Made by a program: the position numbers and the translations under genes. This document shows, in pieces, positions 1 to 8,197 of a stretch of DNA of 45,954 bases. The stretch lies in the NCBI GenBank assembly GCA_964400165.1, contig CAYNSX010000015.1, forward strand, positions 1 to 45,954, written 5' to 3'. The notes under the pieces were generated by a model. The model was not told the origin of the DNA and searched no databases. It saw only the letters and a list, made by a program, of their open reading frames with translations. Source of the stretch: CAYNSX01 sp964400165 (GTDB lineage: Bacteria > Armatimonadota > Hebobacteria > CAYNSX01). The first letter of the stretch is position 1; the number at the start of each line of letters is the position of its first letter.

Positions 1-948
1 TATGTCGAATCCCCGTTGAACACCGCAGACCTCGCCGACGGCTCTGTCACCACCCACAAACTTGCGGACGGTGCAGTGACCGAAGCGAAGTTGGCGGACG
101 GCGCGGTGGCGACGGCCAAGATCAGTGACGGCGCGGTGACGGGCGCCAAGATCGCGGACGGCTCCGTGACCCCGGCGAAGTTGGACCGCACCTATCTGGA
201 AGGCCCGCTCAACGGCAACGACCTGGCGGACGGCTCGGTGACAACCGCCAAACTCGCCGACAACGCGGTGACCACCCCGAAGATTGCGGATGGCGCGATG
301 ACGACTGCCAAGCTTGCCGACGGCGCAGTCGGCACGAGCAAGCTCGCCGACGCGTCTGTCACCCCCGCTAAGTTGGACCGCTCCTACGCGCAGTTGCCGA
401 TCAACACCGCGGACATCGCCGACGGTGCGGTGACGACTGCCAAGCTTGCCGACGGCGCGGTGACCGGCGCGAAGATGGCGGATGGCGCGGTGGACAGCGC
501 CAAACTGGCGGACGGCGCGGTGTCGACGGCGAAGGTGGCCGACGCGGCCATCACGCCCGCCAAGCTGGACCGTTCCTACGCGCAGCTGCCAATCAACACG
601 GTGGACATTACCGATGGCGCCGTGACGACCCCCAAGATTGCGGACGGGGCCGTGACCGGCGCCAAGATTGCAGACGGCGCGGTGGACGGTGCGAAGATCG
701 TGGACGGTGCAGTCGGCACCGGCAAACTCGCTGACGCGTCTGTGACCCCCGCCAAGCTGGACCGCACATACGCTGAATTGCCCATCAACACTGCGGACAT
801 CGCGGACGGCGCAGTGACTACGCCGAAAATCGCGGATGGGGCGGTCTCCGCCGCGAAGCTGGCTGACGGCTCCGTTGGCACTGCAAAGCTTGCCGACAGC
901 GCGGTGTCGACTGCCAAACTGAATGATGACTCGGTGTCGACCGCGAAG
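1..948 (+). repeat. 192-bp coding superrepeat (64 residues)
   Basis: The LDR(T/S)Y motif starts at 181, 373, 565 and 757, exactly 192 bp apart. The TAT codon at base 1 corresponds to the TAT at 193, so a further unit is cut by the window edge. Each unit contains about ten of the smaller 5-residue steps. Synonymous differences between copies are frequent while the protein pattern is kept. After about 948 the 64-residue phase is lost and only the short repeat continues. Confidence 0.85.
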
Positions 949-1851
949 GTGCAGGACGGCGCCATCACGCTGGCCAAACTGGCCGCCGGCGTCCTCGACA
1001 ACGCCACTATTGCGGACGGCGCCATCACGGCCGCGAAACTGGCCGCTGGCGCAGTTGGCACAGCCGCGCTGGCTTCCGGCGCCGTGACCACCGCCAACAT
1101 CGCGGCCGGCGCCGTGAACACCACTGAATTGGCAGATGGGTCCGTCACCACGCCGAAACTGGCCGACGCCGCCGTCACCACCGCCAAGATCGCCGACAAT
1201 GCCGTGACGACGGCGAAGATCGCGGACAGCGCGGTCACCACCGTCAAAATCGCGGATGCGTCCGTGACTTCCGCCAAAATGGCCGACAGCGCCGTCACCA
1301 CGGCGAAAGTGGCCGACGGCGCCATCACAATCGCCAAGCTGGCCGCGGGCGTCCTCGGTTCGGCGACGGTCGCCGACGGCGCCATCACCACCGCGAAATT
1401 GGCGGACTCGGCCGTCACTTCGGCCAAGATGAACGCCAGCGCCATCGTCCCCGGCGGGCTGTTCTCCATTCAGACCAGCACGCACGGACTGATTGACATT
1501 AACAGCGGCGTCACTACTACGGTCGTGTCGGTGGCGGTGACCAACACCAGCGCTTACGACGCCTGGGTCATCGCTTCGTATGACGGCCACGGAATGCGCA
1601 ACGGCGGCAACGGCACCGGCTACGCTACCATCACCTTGAGTGTGCTCGCGCCGGGGACGCTGTCGAAGACCGTGTCGGCCGGCGCTGCGGCGCCGGGCGA
1701 TGACACCCGCCACGCCTTTCATGTCGGCGGCTGGGATGTCATTCCGGCGGGCGCGACGCGCACCGTCAAAGTGGACATCGCGGCTGTGACCAAGAACTTT
1801 CGCGCTTTGGGTGGCGCGGTCGACATCATGCTCGTCCGGCAGGTGCAGTGA
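1..1851 (+). CDS. Repetitive fibre-like surface protein (5' partial)
   Basis: The reading frame is open from base 1 with no start codon needed, and the first residues (YVESPLN) already match the repeat phase, so the gene begins left of the window. About 480 of the 616 visible residues are 5/10-residue repeats of the type LADGAVTTAK, broken every 64 residues by LDRxYxxxPIN. The last ~135 residues (from about IVPGGLFSIQ) are non-repetitive and beta-rich, a likely globular C-terminal head. Such ADGxVTxxKL repeats occur in phage tail fibres and bacterial surface proteins and are thought to form elongated, often trimeric beta structures; fibre formation here is inference. The stop overlaps the next start as GTGA, so the SLH protein downstream is probably translated with it and could be its partner at the cell surface. 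The export signal must lie off the window. No enzymatic motif is visible. Confidence 0.85.
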   Translation, partial: YVESPLNTADLADGSVTTHKLADGAVTEAKLADGAVATAKISDGAVTGAKIADGSVTPAKLDRTYLEGPLNGNDLADGSVTTAKLADNAVTTPKIADGAMTTAKLADGAVGTSKLADASVTPAKLDRSYAQLPINTADIADGAVTTAKLADGAVTGAKMADGAVDSAKLADGAVSTAKVADAAITPAKLDRSYAQLPINTVDITDGAVTTPKIADGAVTGAKIADGAVDGAKIVDGAVGTGKLADASVTPAKLDRTYAELPINTADIADGAVTTPKIADGAVSAAKLADGSVGTAKLADSAVSTAKLNDDSVSTAKVQDGAITLAKLAAGVLDNATIADGAITAAKLAAGAVGTAALASGAVTTANIAAGAVNTTELADGSVTTPKLADAAVTTAKIADNAVTTAKIADSAVTTVKIADASVTSAKMADSAVTTAKVADGAITIAKLAAGVLGSATVADGAITTAKLADSAVTSAKMNASAIVPGGLFSIQTSTHGLIDINSGVTTTVVSVAVTNTSAYDAWVIASYDGHGMRNGGNGTGYATITLSVLAPGTLSKTVSAGAAAPGDDTRHAFHVGGWDVIPAGATRTVKVDIAAVTKNFRALGGAVDIMLVRQVQ

Positions 1852-3056
1852 GCGTGAACCGCCGCACTACCATCCTCCGCCCGCTCGCCGCCGGGGCGGC
1901 CCTGCTCGTCGCCGTCGCGCCCCTGCGCGCGGCCGACAGCCAGGCCGCGGCGAAGCTGGCCACGCGAACGCCGGTCGTGATCAAGCGCGTCACGGGACTG
2001 ATCGGCAACTTGAGCGCCGGCGGCGGCTTTGCCGCGACACCCAATTATCAGTTGTTCGGTTTGATGGGCTGGCCGGCTCTCGGCCTGGGTGAGGGCGCAC
2101 AGTATCGTATCGAGGCCGGGTTGGCCTTTGCCTCGGCGCCGCCCGTGCTGACCCTCGACCCGCCCATTATGGTCGCGCCCACCGGCGGCGCCACCCTGAA
2201 CGGCGTCGTGCGCGTCAGCGCGCGGCCGCCCGTCGCGTCGGCGACGGTGACCCAAATGGTGTTCTATGCGGACGATGTCGAAATCGGCCGCGCCATCGTC
2301 ACCGACGGCGCCGGCAACTGGTCGATCGACTGGCCGACGAGCGCCTTCTGCGAACGCAACGGCGTCAGTCTCACCGCGCGCAGCCGCGGCGCGAACCAGG
2401 CGTTCAGCGAGAGCAGCGCGCCGGTGACAGTCAACCTGCGCAACCGCACTTTCACCGATGTCCCCTGCCCGCACTGGGCGCGGATGTTCATCGAGTCCCT
2501 CGCCGTGGCCGGCATCACCAGCGGGTTTCCCGATGGAACCTTTCGCCCGGACTTCTCCGTGAACCGGGCGCAGATGGTCGTGTTCCTTGCTCGATCCGCC
2601 GACCTGGCGTTGCACGACCTGGGGGCTTTCACGCCGCCCCCGTGCGGGCAGGAGTCCTTCGGCGATGTCCCGTGCACGCACTGGGCGTATCGCTTCATCG
2701 AGTATGCCATCGCCAAGGGTCTGGTGGCGGGCTTCGACGGCCCGCCCAACCCAGGCGGCGGCACTTCTCTCATATTCCGACCCGGTCAGGTCGTCACCCG
2801 GCAAACGATGGCGCTCTTCCTCGCCAGGGTGCGCGACTTCAGCGACCACGATTTCGCCGCGTTTGCGCCGCCGGCGTGCGGCAACGAGCGGTTCCCCGAT
2901 GTGCCATGCTCGAATCCGTCTTACAAGGCGATCGAATACCTCGCTGCGAAGAGCATCACCGCCGGGTTCTCCAACGGCCTCTATGGGCCGGGCCAGCCAG
3001 TGACCCGCGCCCAGATGGCCGTGTTCCTGGTCCGCGCCGCGCGGCTCCCGCTCTAG
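1848..3056 (+). CDS. Exported protein with three SLH domains
   Basis: A 402-residue protein starting with GTG inside the stop of the upstream gene (GTGA); a second GTG at 1854 is possible. Residues 1-30 form a signal peptide (RR-rich start, AAGAALLVAVAP core, cut near AAD). Residues about 65-94 contain a YxLxGxxGxPAxG..Y.IxxG segment of a type common in secreted proteins. Residues 100-198 look like a bacterial Ig-like domain. Three S-layer homology domains follow at about 201-248, 270-327 and 348-396, each with FxDVP..HWA...IE.L...GI..GF..G.F.P...V.RAQM.VFL. SLH domains bind pyruvylated secondary wall polymer; the pyruvyl transferase needed for this lies convergently just downstream. It may anchor the fibre protein encoded before it (inference). 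Confidence 0.9.
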   Translation: MSVNRRTTILRPLAAGAALLVAVAPLRAADSQAAAKLATRTPVVIKRVTGLIGNLSAGGGFAATPNYQLFGLMGWPALGLGEGAQYRIEAGLAFASAPPVLTLDPPIMVAPTGGATLNGVVRVSARPPVASATVTQMVFYADDVEIGRAIVTDGAGNWSIDWPTSAFCERNGVSLTARSRGANQAFSESSAPVTVNLRNRTFTDVPCPHWARMFIESLAVAGITSGFPDGTFRPDFSVNRAQMVVFLARSADLALHDLGAFTPPPCGQESFGDVPCTHWAYRFIEYAIAKGLVAGFDGPPNPGGGTSLIFRPGQVVTRQTMALFLARVRDFSDHDFAAFAPPACGNERFPDVPCSNPSYKAIEYLAAKSITAGFSNGLYGPGQPVTRAQMAVFLVRAARLPL

Positions 3057-3093
3057 ATCCAGAGTTCGGAAGCCCGGGCCTGGGCGTGCGCGA

Positions 3094-4395
3094 TTAGCGG
3101 ACGCCCCACTGGTCGGTCATCCGGCGCACTTCTTCCTGCAGCGCGAACGATTCATGCGCCAGGGCGTCGCGCGCCGCGCGCACACCGGGGACATCGAACC
3201 ACGCTGCGCTCACTTGTTCTCCGGTGCGGGACACTGGGGCCGCCGCCTTCGGCGCCCGCAGCCACACCGCGACCGCTTGCCCGGTGCGCCCGGCGTGTGC
3301 GGCATAGGATGCCGCGGCGCTTCGCAACTCACTCACCAGTGCATCGCGCTGTTCCCACAGGCGCAGCGCGGCGCGTATCAGCGACTCGGCGTCGGCCCGT
3401 TCGGTCGGAATCGCTTCGACGCCGAGCGGAAACGCGCCGGCCAGTTCCGCAACTTTGGGATCATACGCCAGCGCCACTGTCGGCACGCCGGCGCGGGCGG
3501 CAAACCACAGCGCGTGCAAGCGCATCACGACCGCCACATCGGCAGCGGCGATCGCCGCCATTGCCGCGCGGGGACTGTCCAGCGTCGCCACCGCCACGCG
3601 GTCGGGGCGCCCGAGGCGCTCCGCCACGCCCCGCGCCACCGCCCGCGCGACCGCCACATCATCATCCGGCGTGCGCTGAAACGGCAGGAGCAGCGCGCTG
3701 CCGCCGGTGCGCAGCAGCAGCGTCCCCATCGCCTCGGCAACCACCGCGCGCATCCGCTCGTCGTCGCGCCAGGGACGGACATTGACCGCGAACCACGGCC
3801 GCGGCCAAGTGCCGAAGACCCCCACCTGCGGCGCGTCCGGCCCCGGCGCCGCCGCCGCGACATCGGGCGCCACCTGGAGGCGCGCGGCGTCAATGCCCAG
3901 GTCTTGCAGCAACGCCGCGCTCCCCGGATCGCGCACGACAATCAGGCGCGCCTGTTGCGCGGTGTAGCGGGCGAACGCGCGCCCGAGTGGGGTCACCAGC
4001 GGCCCGACACCAAGTGAGAACAGCGCCAGCGGCTTCCCTAGCGCCCGCGCCACCATCGCCAGCCGCGGCGCCTGATACAGCCACGCCGTGTGCCCGCGTG
4101 CCCAGTCTTCCCACGACGGCGTGAAGGTGTGGTCGTACAGCAGCCCGCCGCCGCCGAGCAGCACCGCGTCGCATTCGCCGATGGCCCCGGCCAGCGCCTC
4201 CCAATCGTAGGCGTCGAGAACTGTTACATCCAATTCGGCGGCACGCGGCGCCAGCGCCGCACCGCCGGCGACGACGAAAGTGGCGTCGGGAATAGCCGCG
4301 CGCAGCACGGCCAGCGCTCCCTCGAGGACGGCGTCGTCCCCGAGGTTGGTGTAGCCGGCTGCGGTGTAGAGCAGGAGGCGGGGCACTGCTTTCAC
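3094..4395 (-). CDS. csaB: Polysaccharide pyruvyl transferase CsaB
   Basis: The 433-residue product opens with the CsaB signature region (YTAAGYTNLGDDAVLEG), has the GGGGLLYD segment near residue 80, and a C-terminal GT-B-like half with MRLHALWFAARAGVPTVAL. This family transfers pyruvate from PEP to a wall polysaccharide, forming the ketal that SLH domains recognise. It is the last gene of the operon that starts at 9317; its GTG start overlaps the glycosyltransferase stop (GTGA), indicating coupled translation. The PPDK gene in the same operon could supply its donor, PEP, and an SLH protein gene converges on it from the left, which supports the assignment. The C-terminus carries a ~50-residue helical tail after the transferase fold. 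Confidence 0.9.
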   Translation of the reverse strand: MKAVPRLLLYTAAGYTNLGDDAVLEGALAVLRAAIPDATFVVAGGAALAPRAAELDVTVLDAYDWEALAGAIGECDAVLLGGGGLLYDHTFTPSWEDWARGHTAWLYQAPRLAMVARALGKPLALFSLGVGPLVTPLGRAFARYTAQQARLIVVRDPGSAALLQDLGIDAARLQVAPDVAAAAPGPDAPQVGVFGTWPRPWFAVNVRPWRDDERMRAVVAEAMGTLLLRTGGSALLLPFQRTPDDDVAVARAVARGVAERLGRPDRVAVATLDSPRAAMAAIAAADVAVVMRLHALWFAARAGVPTVALAYDPKVAELAGAFPLGVEAIPTERADAESLIRAALRLWEQRDALVSELRSAAASYAAHAGRTGQAVAVWLRAPKAAAPVSRTGEQVSAAWFDVPGVRAARDALAHESFALQEEVRRMTDQWGVR

Positions 4396-5507
4396 TTTCC
4401 GCCGGCGACGGTCAGTAAAACATCGAGCGTGCGGCGCGCCGTCTCCACCCAGGAGAACTGCGCGGCCCGCCGCCGGCCCGCGTCACTCATCACGCGGCGC
4501 CGGTCGGCGTCGTGCCACAGGGTGCGCAGCGCCGCCGCCCAGGCCTCGGGGCGGTCGGGCGGCAGCAGCCAGGCGGCGTCTCCGGCCACTTCCGGCAGCG
4601 ACCCGCGGTCGCTGCACACCACCGGGCAGCCGCACGCCATCGCCTCGAGCACGGGCAAGCCGAACCCCTCGTACCACGATGGGAACGCAAATGCCACCGC
4701 GCCCGTGTACAAGCCCGGCAAATCGCGGCCGGCGATGTAACCGGGGAAATGCACGGCCCCGCCGACGCCGAGCGACGCGATGCGGGCGAAGAGCGCTTCG
4801 TTCTTCCAGCCGCGCGGCCCGGCGATGACGAGGTGGAGGTCATCGCCGCCGGCGCGGGCCAGCGCCAGCGCTTCGACCAGCGTCTCGAAGTTTTTGCGCG
4901 GCTGGATGGCGCCGACGCCGAGGACATAGCGCTCCGGCAGGCGCAACTGCGTCCGCAACCGCGCCGCGCCCTCCGGGTCGGGCCGGCAGTAGTCCGGCGT
5001 GCCGTGCGGGACGACGGTGATGCGCTCCGCGGTTGTGCCGAAGAGCCGCTGCATGTCGGTCTTCGTCGCCGCCGAGGGTACGATGAAATGCGCCGCCCGC
5101 CGCAGTGCGTCGCGGTGCGGGCCGCGCGCGTTGTGCAGCTGTTCCGCCGTGTACCACTCCGGGTTCGATTCGAAAGTCAGGTCGTGAAAAGTGACCACCG
5201 CGCGCGCGGTCAGGAAGCGCGGCAGCACCGCATAGGGGAACAAGACCGCCCGCACGCCGTCGCGCCACATCGCGCACGGCAACCCGACCGTCAGCCAGCC
5301 GCGTCGCAGCGAGACCGGCCGCGGCCGCAAAGTCGCGGTGCGCGGCAGGGCGTCGACGCGCACGCCCGAGCCCGGTTGGTAATAGAGCAGAACTTCATTG
5401 GACGACGCGAGCGCAGCCAGCCCCGCCAGCAGGCCGTGCAGATAAAACTCGAAACCGGTGTGCTCGGTCGCCGCAACGGCGAGCCGCGCCTCGATGCCGA
5501 CGCGCAC
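4392..5507 (-). CDS. GT4 family glycosyltransferase
   Basis: A 371-residue GT-B enzyme of family 4. The frame is open upstream to 5588, but that stretch lies inside the PPDK gene and is low-complexity; GTG at 5507 overlaps the PPDK stop by one base (TAGTG) and puts VRVGIEARLAV at the N-terminus, normal for the family. The N-terminal half has ATEHTGFEFYLHGLL (acceptor side), the middle VVPHGTPDYCRP and LGVGAIQPRKNFETLVEA, and the C-terminal half the nucleotide-sugar motif EGFGLPVLEAMACGCPVV. It is cytoplasmic and probably adds a sugar to a cell-wall polymer or glycan; donor and acceptor cannot be read from sequence. Its position between PPDK and csaB suggests the polymer that CsaB pyruvylates. 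Confidence 0.88.
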   Translation of the reverse strand: MRVGIEARLAVAATEHTGFEFYLHGLLAGLAALASSNEVLLYYQPGSGVRVDALPRTATLRPRPVSLRRGWLTVGLPCAMWRDGVRAVLFPYAVLPRFLTARAVVTFHDLTFESNPEWYTAEQLHNARGPHRDALRRAAHFIVPSAATKTDMQRLFGTTAERITVVPHGTPDYCRPDPEGAARLRTQLRLPERYVLGVGAIQPRKNFETLVEALALARAGGDDLHLVIAGPRGWKNEALFARIASLGVGGAVHFPGYIAGRDLPGLYTGAVAFAFPSWYEGFGLPVLEAMACGCPVVCSDRGSLPEVAGDAAWLLPPDRPEAWAAALRTLWHDADRRRVMSDAGRRRAAQFSWVETARRTLDVLLTVAGGK

Positions 5508-8197
5508 TACCGGTCGGCCGGCCCCTCGACGGCCAGCGCCGCGTGCGCCGCCGCCAGCCGCGCCACCGGCACCCGCCGCGGCGAACACGACACATAGTCG
5601 AGCCCGAGTGAATGGCAGAACTGAATCGAGTCCGGGTCGCCGCCGTGCTCGCCGCAGATGCCGATCTTGATCTTGGGCTTCGTCCGCCGCGCGCCCTCGA
5701 TCGCCATCGCCATCAGGCGGCCGACGCCCTCGCGGTCGATGCGCTCGGTCGGGTCGAACTCGAAGATGCCTTCGTCGAGGTAATGCCGCACAATCGGGCC
5801 GGCGTCATCGCGCGACAGCGCATAGGTCATCTGCGTCAGGTCATTCGTGCCGAAGGAGAAAAAGTCCGCCTCGCGCGCAATCTCCTCCGAGACCAGACAG
5901 GCGCGCGGCACTTCGATCATGCTGCCGAAGGTGTAATCGACGCGCTGGCCGGTTTCGGTCAGCACTTGTTTCACCACCGCCTCCAAATGCTTGCGGATGG
6001 CGCGCAATTCCGACGCCATGCCCACCAGCGGAATCATAATTTCAACCCGCGGGCGGACGCCGTCGAGTTCCGCCATCGCGGCCGCTTCCATGATCGCCCG
6101 CACCTGCATCGCGACGATTTCCGGGTAGAGCAGCGACAGCCGCACCCCGCGCAGCCCCAGCATCGGGTTCGCTTCGTGCAAGTCCTCCAACTGGTTCAGC
6201 AGCCGCTCGCGGCGCGCCAGTTTCTTCGAGCCCGGCTCGATGACGCGCAGCGCGAGCACGGCGCGCCGCGTGTCCGCCTCCAAGTCCGAGAAGAACTCGT
6301 GCAGCGGCGGGTCGATCAGGCGGATGGTCACCGGCCGTGCGCCGAGCGTCCGAAAAATCTGCTCGAAATCGCCGCGCTGCAGCGGGAGCAGCCGGTCGAG
6401 CGCCTTCTGCCGCTGCGCCGGCGTACGCGCCAGAATCATCCGCTGCACCAGCGGCAGCCGCTCGCCGAGGAACATATGCTCCGTCCGGCACAAGCCGATG
6501 CCTTCGGCGCCGAACTCGAGCGCTTCCTTCGCCTGCTCCGGGGTGTCGGCGTTCGCCCGAACGCCCATCGTGCGCACCGCATCCACCCAGTTCATGAACT
6601 TCCGAAACGCCGGCGTCACGCTGCCCGACTCGGTGGCGACCTTCCCGAAGTACACCGCGCCGCTGGTGCCGTCCACCGTCAGCCAGTCGCCCTCGCGCAG
6701 CAGGTGCCCGTTGCAATGGACGAGCCGCCGCTCTTCATCGATCTCGAGCTCGCGCAGGCCGCACACGGTCGGGATGCCGAACTGCCGCGCCACCAGCGCC
6801 GCGTGCGAAGTGCGCCCGCCCTCGGCGGTCAGCACGCCCACTGCGGCCAGCATTCCGGGCAGGTCGTCGGGACTGGTCTGCCGACGGAGCAGGATGACTT
6901 CTTCACCGCGCCCGGGTTTGCCGAGGCGGATTGCCGTCTCGGCGTCAAACGCAATGCGCCCCACCGCGGCGCCCGGTCCGGCGTTCAGGCCGGTGCCCAT
7001 CAACCGCGCCTTCTCCGCCGCGCCTTCCTGTAAGCGGGAGTGCAGGCATTGCACGAGTTGGTCGGGCTGAATGCGCCGCACCGCTTCCTCTTGTGTGATC
7101 AGCCCCTCGCGCACCATATCGACCACGATGGCCACCGCTGCCATTCCGCTGCGTTTGCCGCCGCGGCATTGCAGCAGGTACAGCCGGCCGCGCTCGACGG
7201 TGAATTCGACATCCTGCATCTCACGGTAATGCTGCTCGAGGCGCTCCGCCAGCTCGCTCAACTGTTGGTAAATCGCGGGCGCGCGCTTCTCGAGTTGTCC
7301 GATGTCCAGCGGCGTGCGCACGCCGGCGACGACATCTTCGCCCTGCGCGTTCTCCAGATATTCCCCGAACAGCCGCCGCTCGCCCGTCGAGGGATTGCGG
7401 GTGAAGACGACGCCGGTCCCCGACCCCTCGCCCGAGTTCCCGAAGACCATTGCCTGCACATTCACCGCGGTGCCCAGGTCGTCGGCGATGCGCGTGGCAC
7501 GGCGATAGGCGATGGCGCGCTCGGTGTTCCACGACTTGAAGACGGCCTCGATCGACAATTCCAGTTGCCGCATCGGGTCGCTGGGGAACGCGGCGCCGGT
7601 GTGCCCTTCGATGAGCCGCAGGTAGCGCCGGGTCAGGTCGCGCCAGCCCTCGGCGGGGACTTGCGCGTCGGTCGCCACGGCGAGCCGCTCGCGCTGCTCG
7701 CGCGTCAGGACTTCGAACGGCGTCGCCGGCATTCCGAGCACAATCTCCCCGAACATCGCCAGGAACCGCCGGTAGGCGTCGTACGCGAACCGCTCATCGC
7801 CGGTGAGCCGGATGAGGCCCATGAGGGTCTTGTCGTTCAGGCCGAGGTTGAGCACGGTGTCCATCATCCCGGGCATCGAGTGCATCGCCCCCGACCGCAC
7901 CGACACCAGCAGCGCGTGCTCGGGATCGCCGAAGCCCTTGCCGGTCTCGTGTTCGACGGTGCGCAGCGCGGCGCGGACTTCCTCCATCAGGCCGTCGGGC
8001 AAGCGGCCGAGCCGCAAGAAGTCGCGACAGGCATCCGTGGTGATAGTGAAGCCGGGCGGGACGGGCAGACCGAGCCGCGTCATCTCCGCCAGGTTGGCGC
8101 CTTTGCCGCCCAGCAGGGCGCGCTGGTCTCGGTCGCCTTCGGCGAAGGCGAAGACGCGGCGCGTTACGGGCGCTGCGGTCTTACTTCGGGTTGCCAC
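5507..8197 (-). CDS. ppdK: Pyruvate, phosphate dikinase
   Basis: PPDK interconverts pyruvate, ATP and phosphate with PEP, AMP and pyrophosphate. The frame is open to 8362, but similarity starts at RRVFAFAEGD; GTG at 8197 gives 896 residues, the usual length, and overlaps the upstream foldase gene by 17 bp. The N-terminal ATP-grasp part has LGGKGANLAEMTRLGLPVPP and a TRNPSTGERRLFGEYLENAQ segment. The phosphohistidine domain has GGRTSHAALVA with His at about 465. The C-terminal PEP/pyruvate barrel ends in GICGEHGGDP with catalytic Cys at about 848. All key residues are present. It lies between a foldase lipoprotein and two cell-wall polymer genes, an unusual setting for a carbon-metabolism enzyme; it may feed PEP to CsaB (inference), while a general gluconeogenic role remains possible. 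Confidence 0.97.
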   Translation of the reverse strand: MATRSKTAAPVTRRVFAFAEGDRDQRALLGGKGANLAEMTRLGLPVPPGFTITTDACRDFLRLGRLPDGLMEEVRAALRTVEHETGKGFGDPEHALLVSVRSGAMHSMPGMMDTVLNLGLNDKTLMGLIRLTGDERFAYDAYRRFLAMFGEIVLGMPATPFEVLTREQRERLAVATDAQVPAEGWRDLTRRYLRLIEGHTGAAFPSDPMRQLELSIEAVFKSWNTERAIAYRRATRIADDLGTAVNVQAMVFGNSGEGSGTGVVFTRNPSTGERRLFGEYLENAQGEDVVAGVRTPLDIGQLEKRAPAIYQQLSELAERLEQHYREMQDVEFTVERGRLYLLQCRGGKRSGMAAVAIVVDMVREGLITQEEAVRRIQPDQLVQCLHSRLQEGAAEKARLMGTGLNAGPGAAVGRIAFDAETAIRLGKPGRGEEVILLRRQTSPDDLPGMLAAVGVLTAEGGRTSHAALVARQFGIPTVCGLRELEIDEERRLVHCNGHLLREGDWLTVDGTSGAVYFGKVATESGSVTPAFRKFMNWVDAVRTMGVRANADTPEQAKEALEFGAEGIGLCRTEHMFLGERLPLVQRMILARTPAQRQKALDRLLPLQRGDFEQIFRTLGARPVTIRLIDPPLHEFFSDLEADTRRAVLALRVIEPGSKKLARRERLLNQLEDLHEANPMLGLRGVRLSLLYPEIVAMQVRAIMEAAAMAELDGVRPRVEIMIPLVGMASELRAIRKHLEAVVKQVLTETGQRVDYTFGSMIEVPRACLVSEEIAREADFFSFGTNDLTQMTYALSRDDAGPIVRHYLDEGIFEFDPTERIDREGVGRLMAMAIEGARRTKPKIKIGICGEHGGDPDSIQFCHSLGLDYVSCSPRRVPVARLAAAHAALAVEGPADR

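Noticed and set aside
576..1469. Long open frame antisense to the fibre gene
   Set aside because: It mirrors the short repeat on the opposite strand and yields a low-complexity Ala/Ser/Val protein; the plus strand has the clear superrepeat, head domain and coupled neighbour.
5612..7033. Long plus-strand frame opposite PPDK (and similar ones opposite rarA, mnmA and the kinase-like gene)
   Set aside because: High GC leaves antisense frames open. These are His/Arg/Pro-rich without domains, while the other strand carries intact catalytic motifs.
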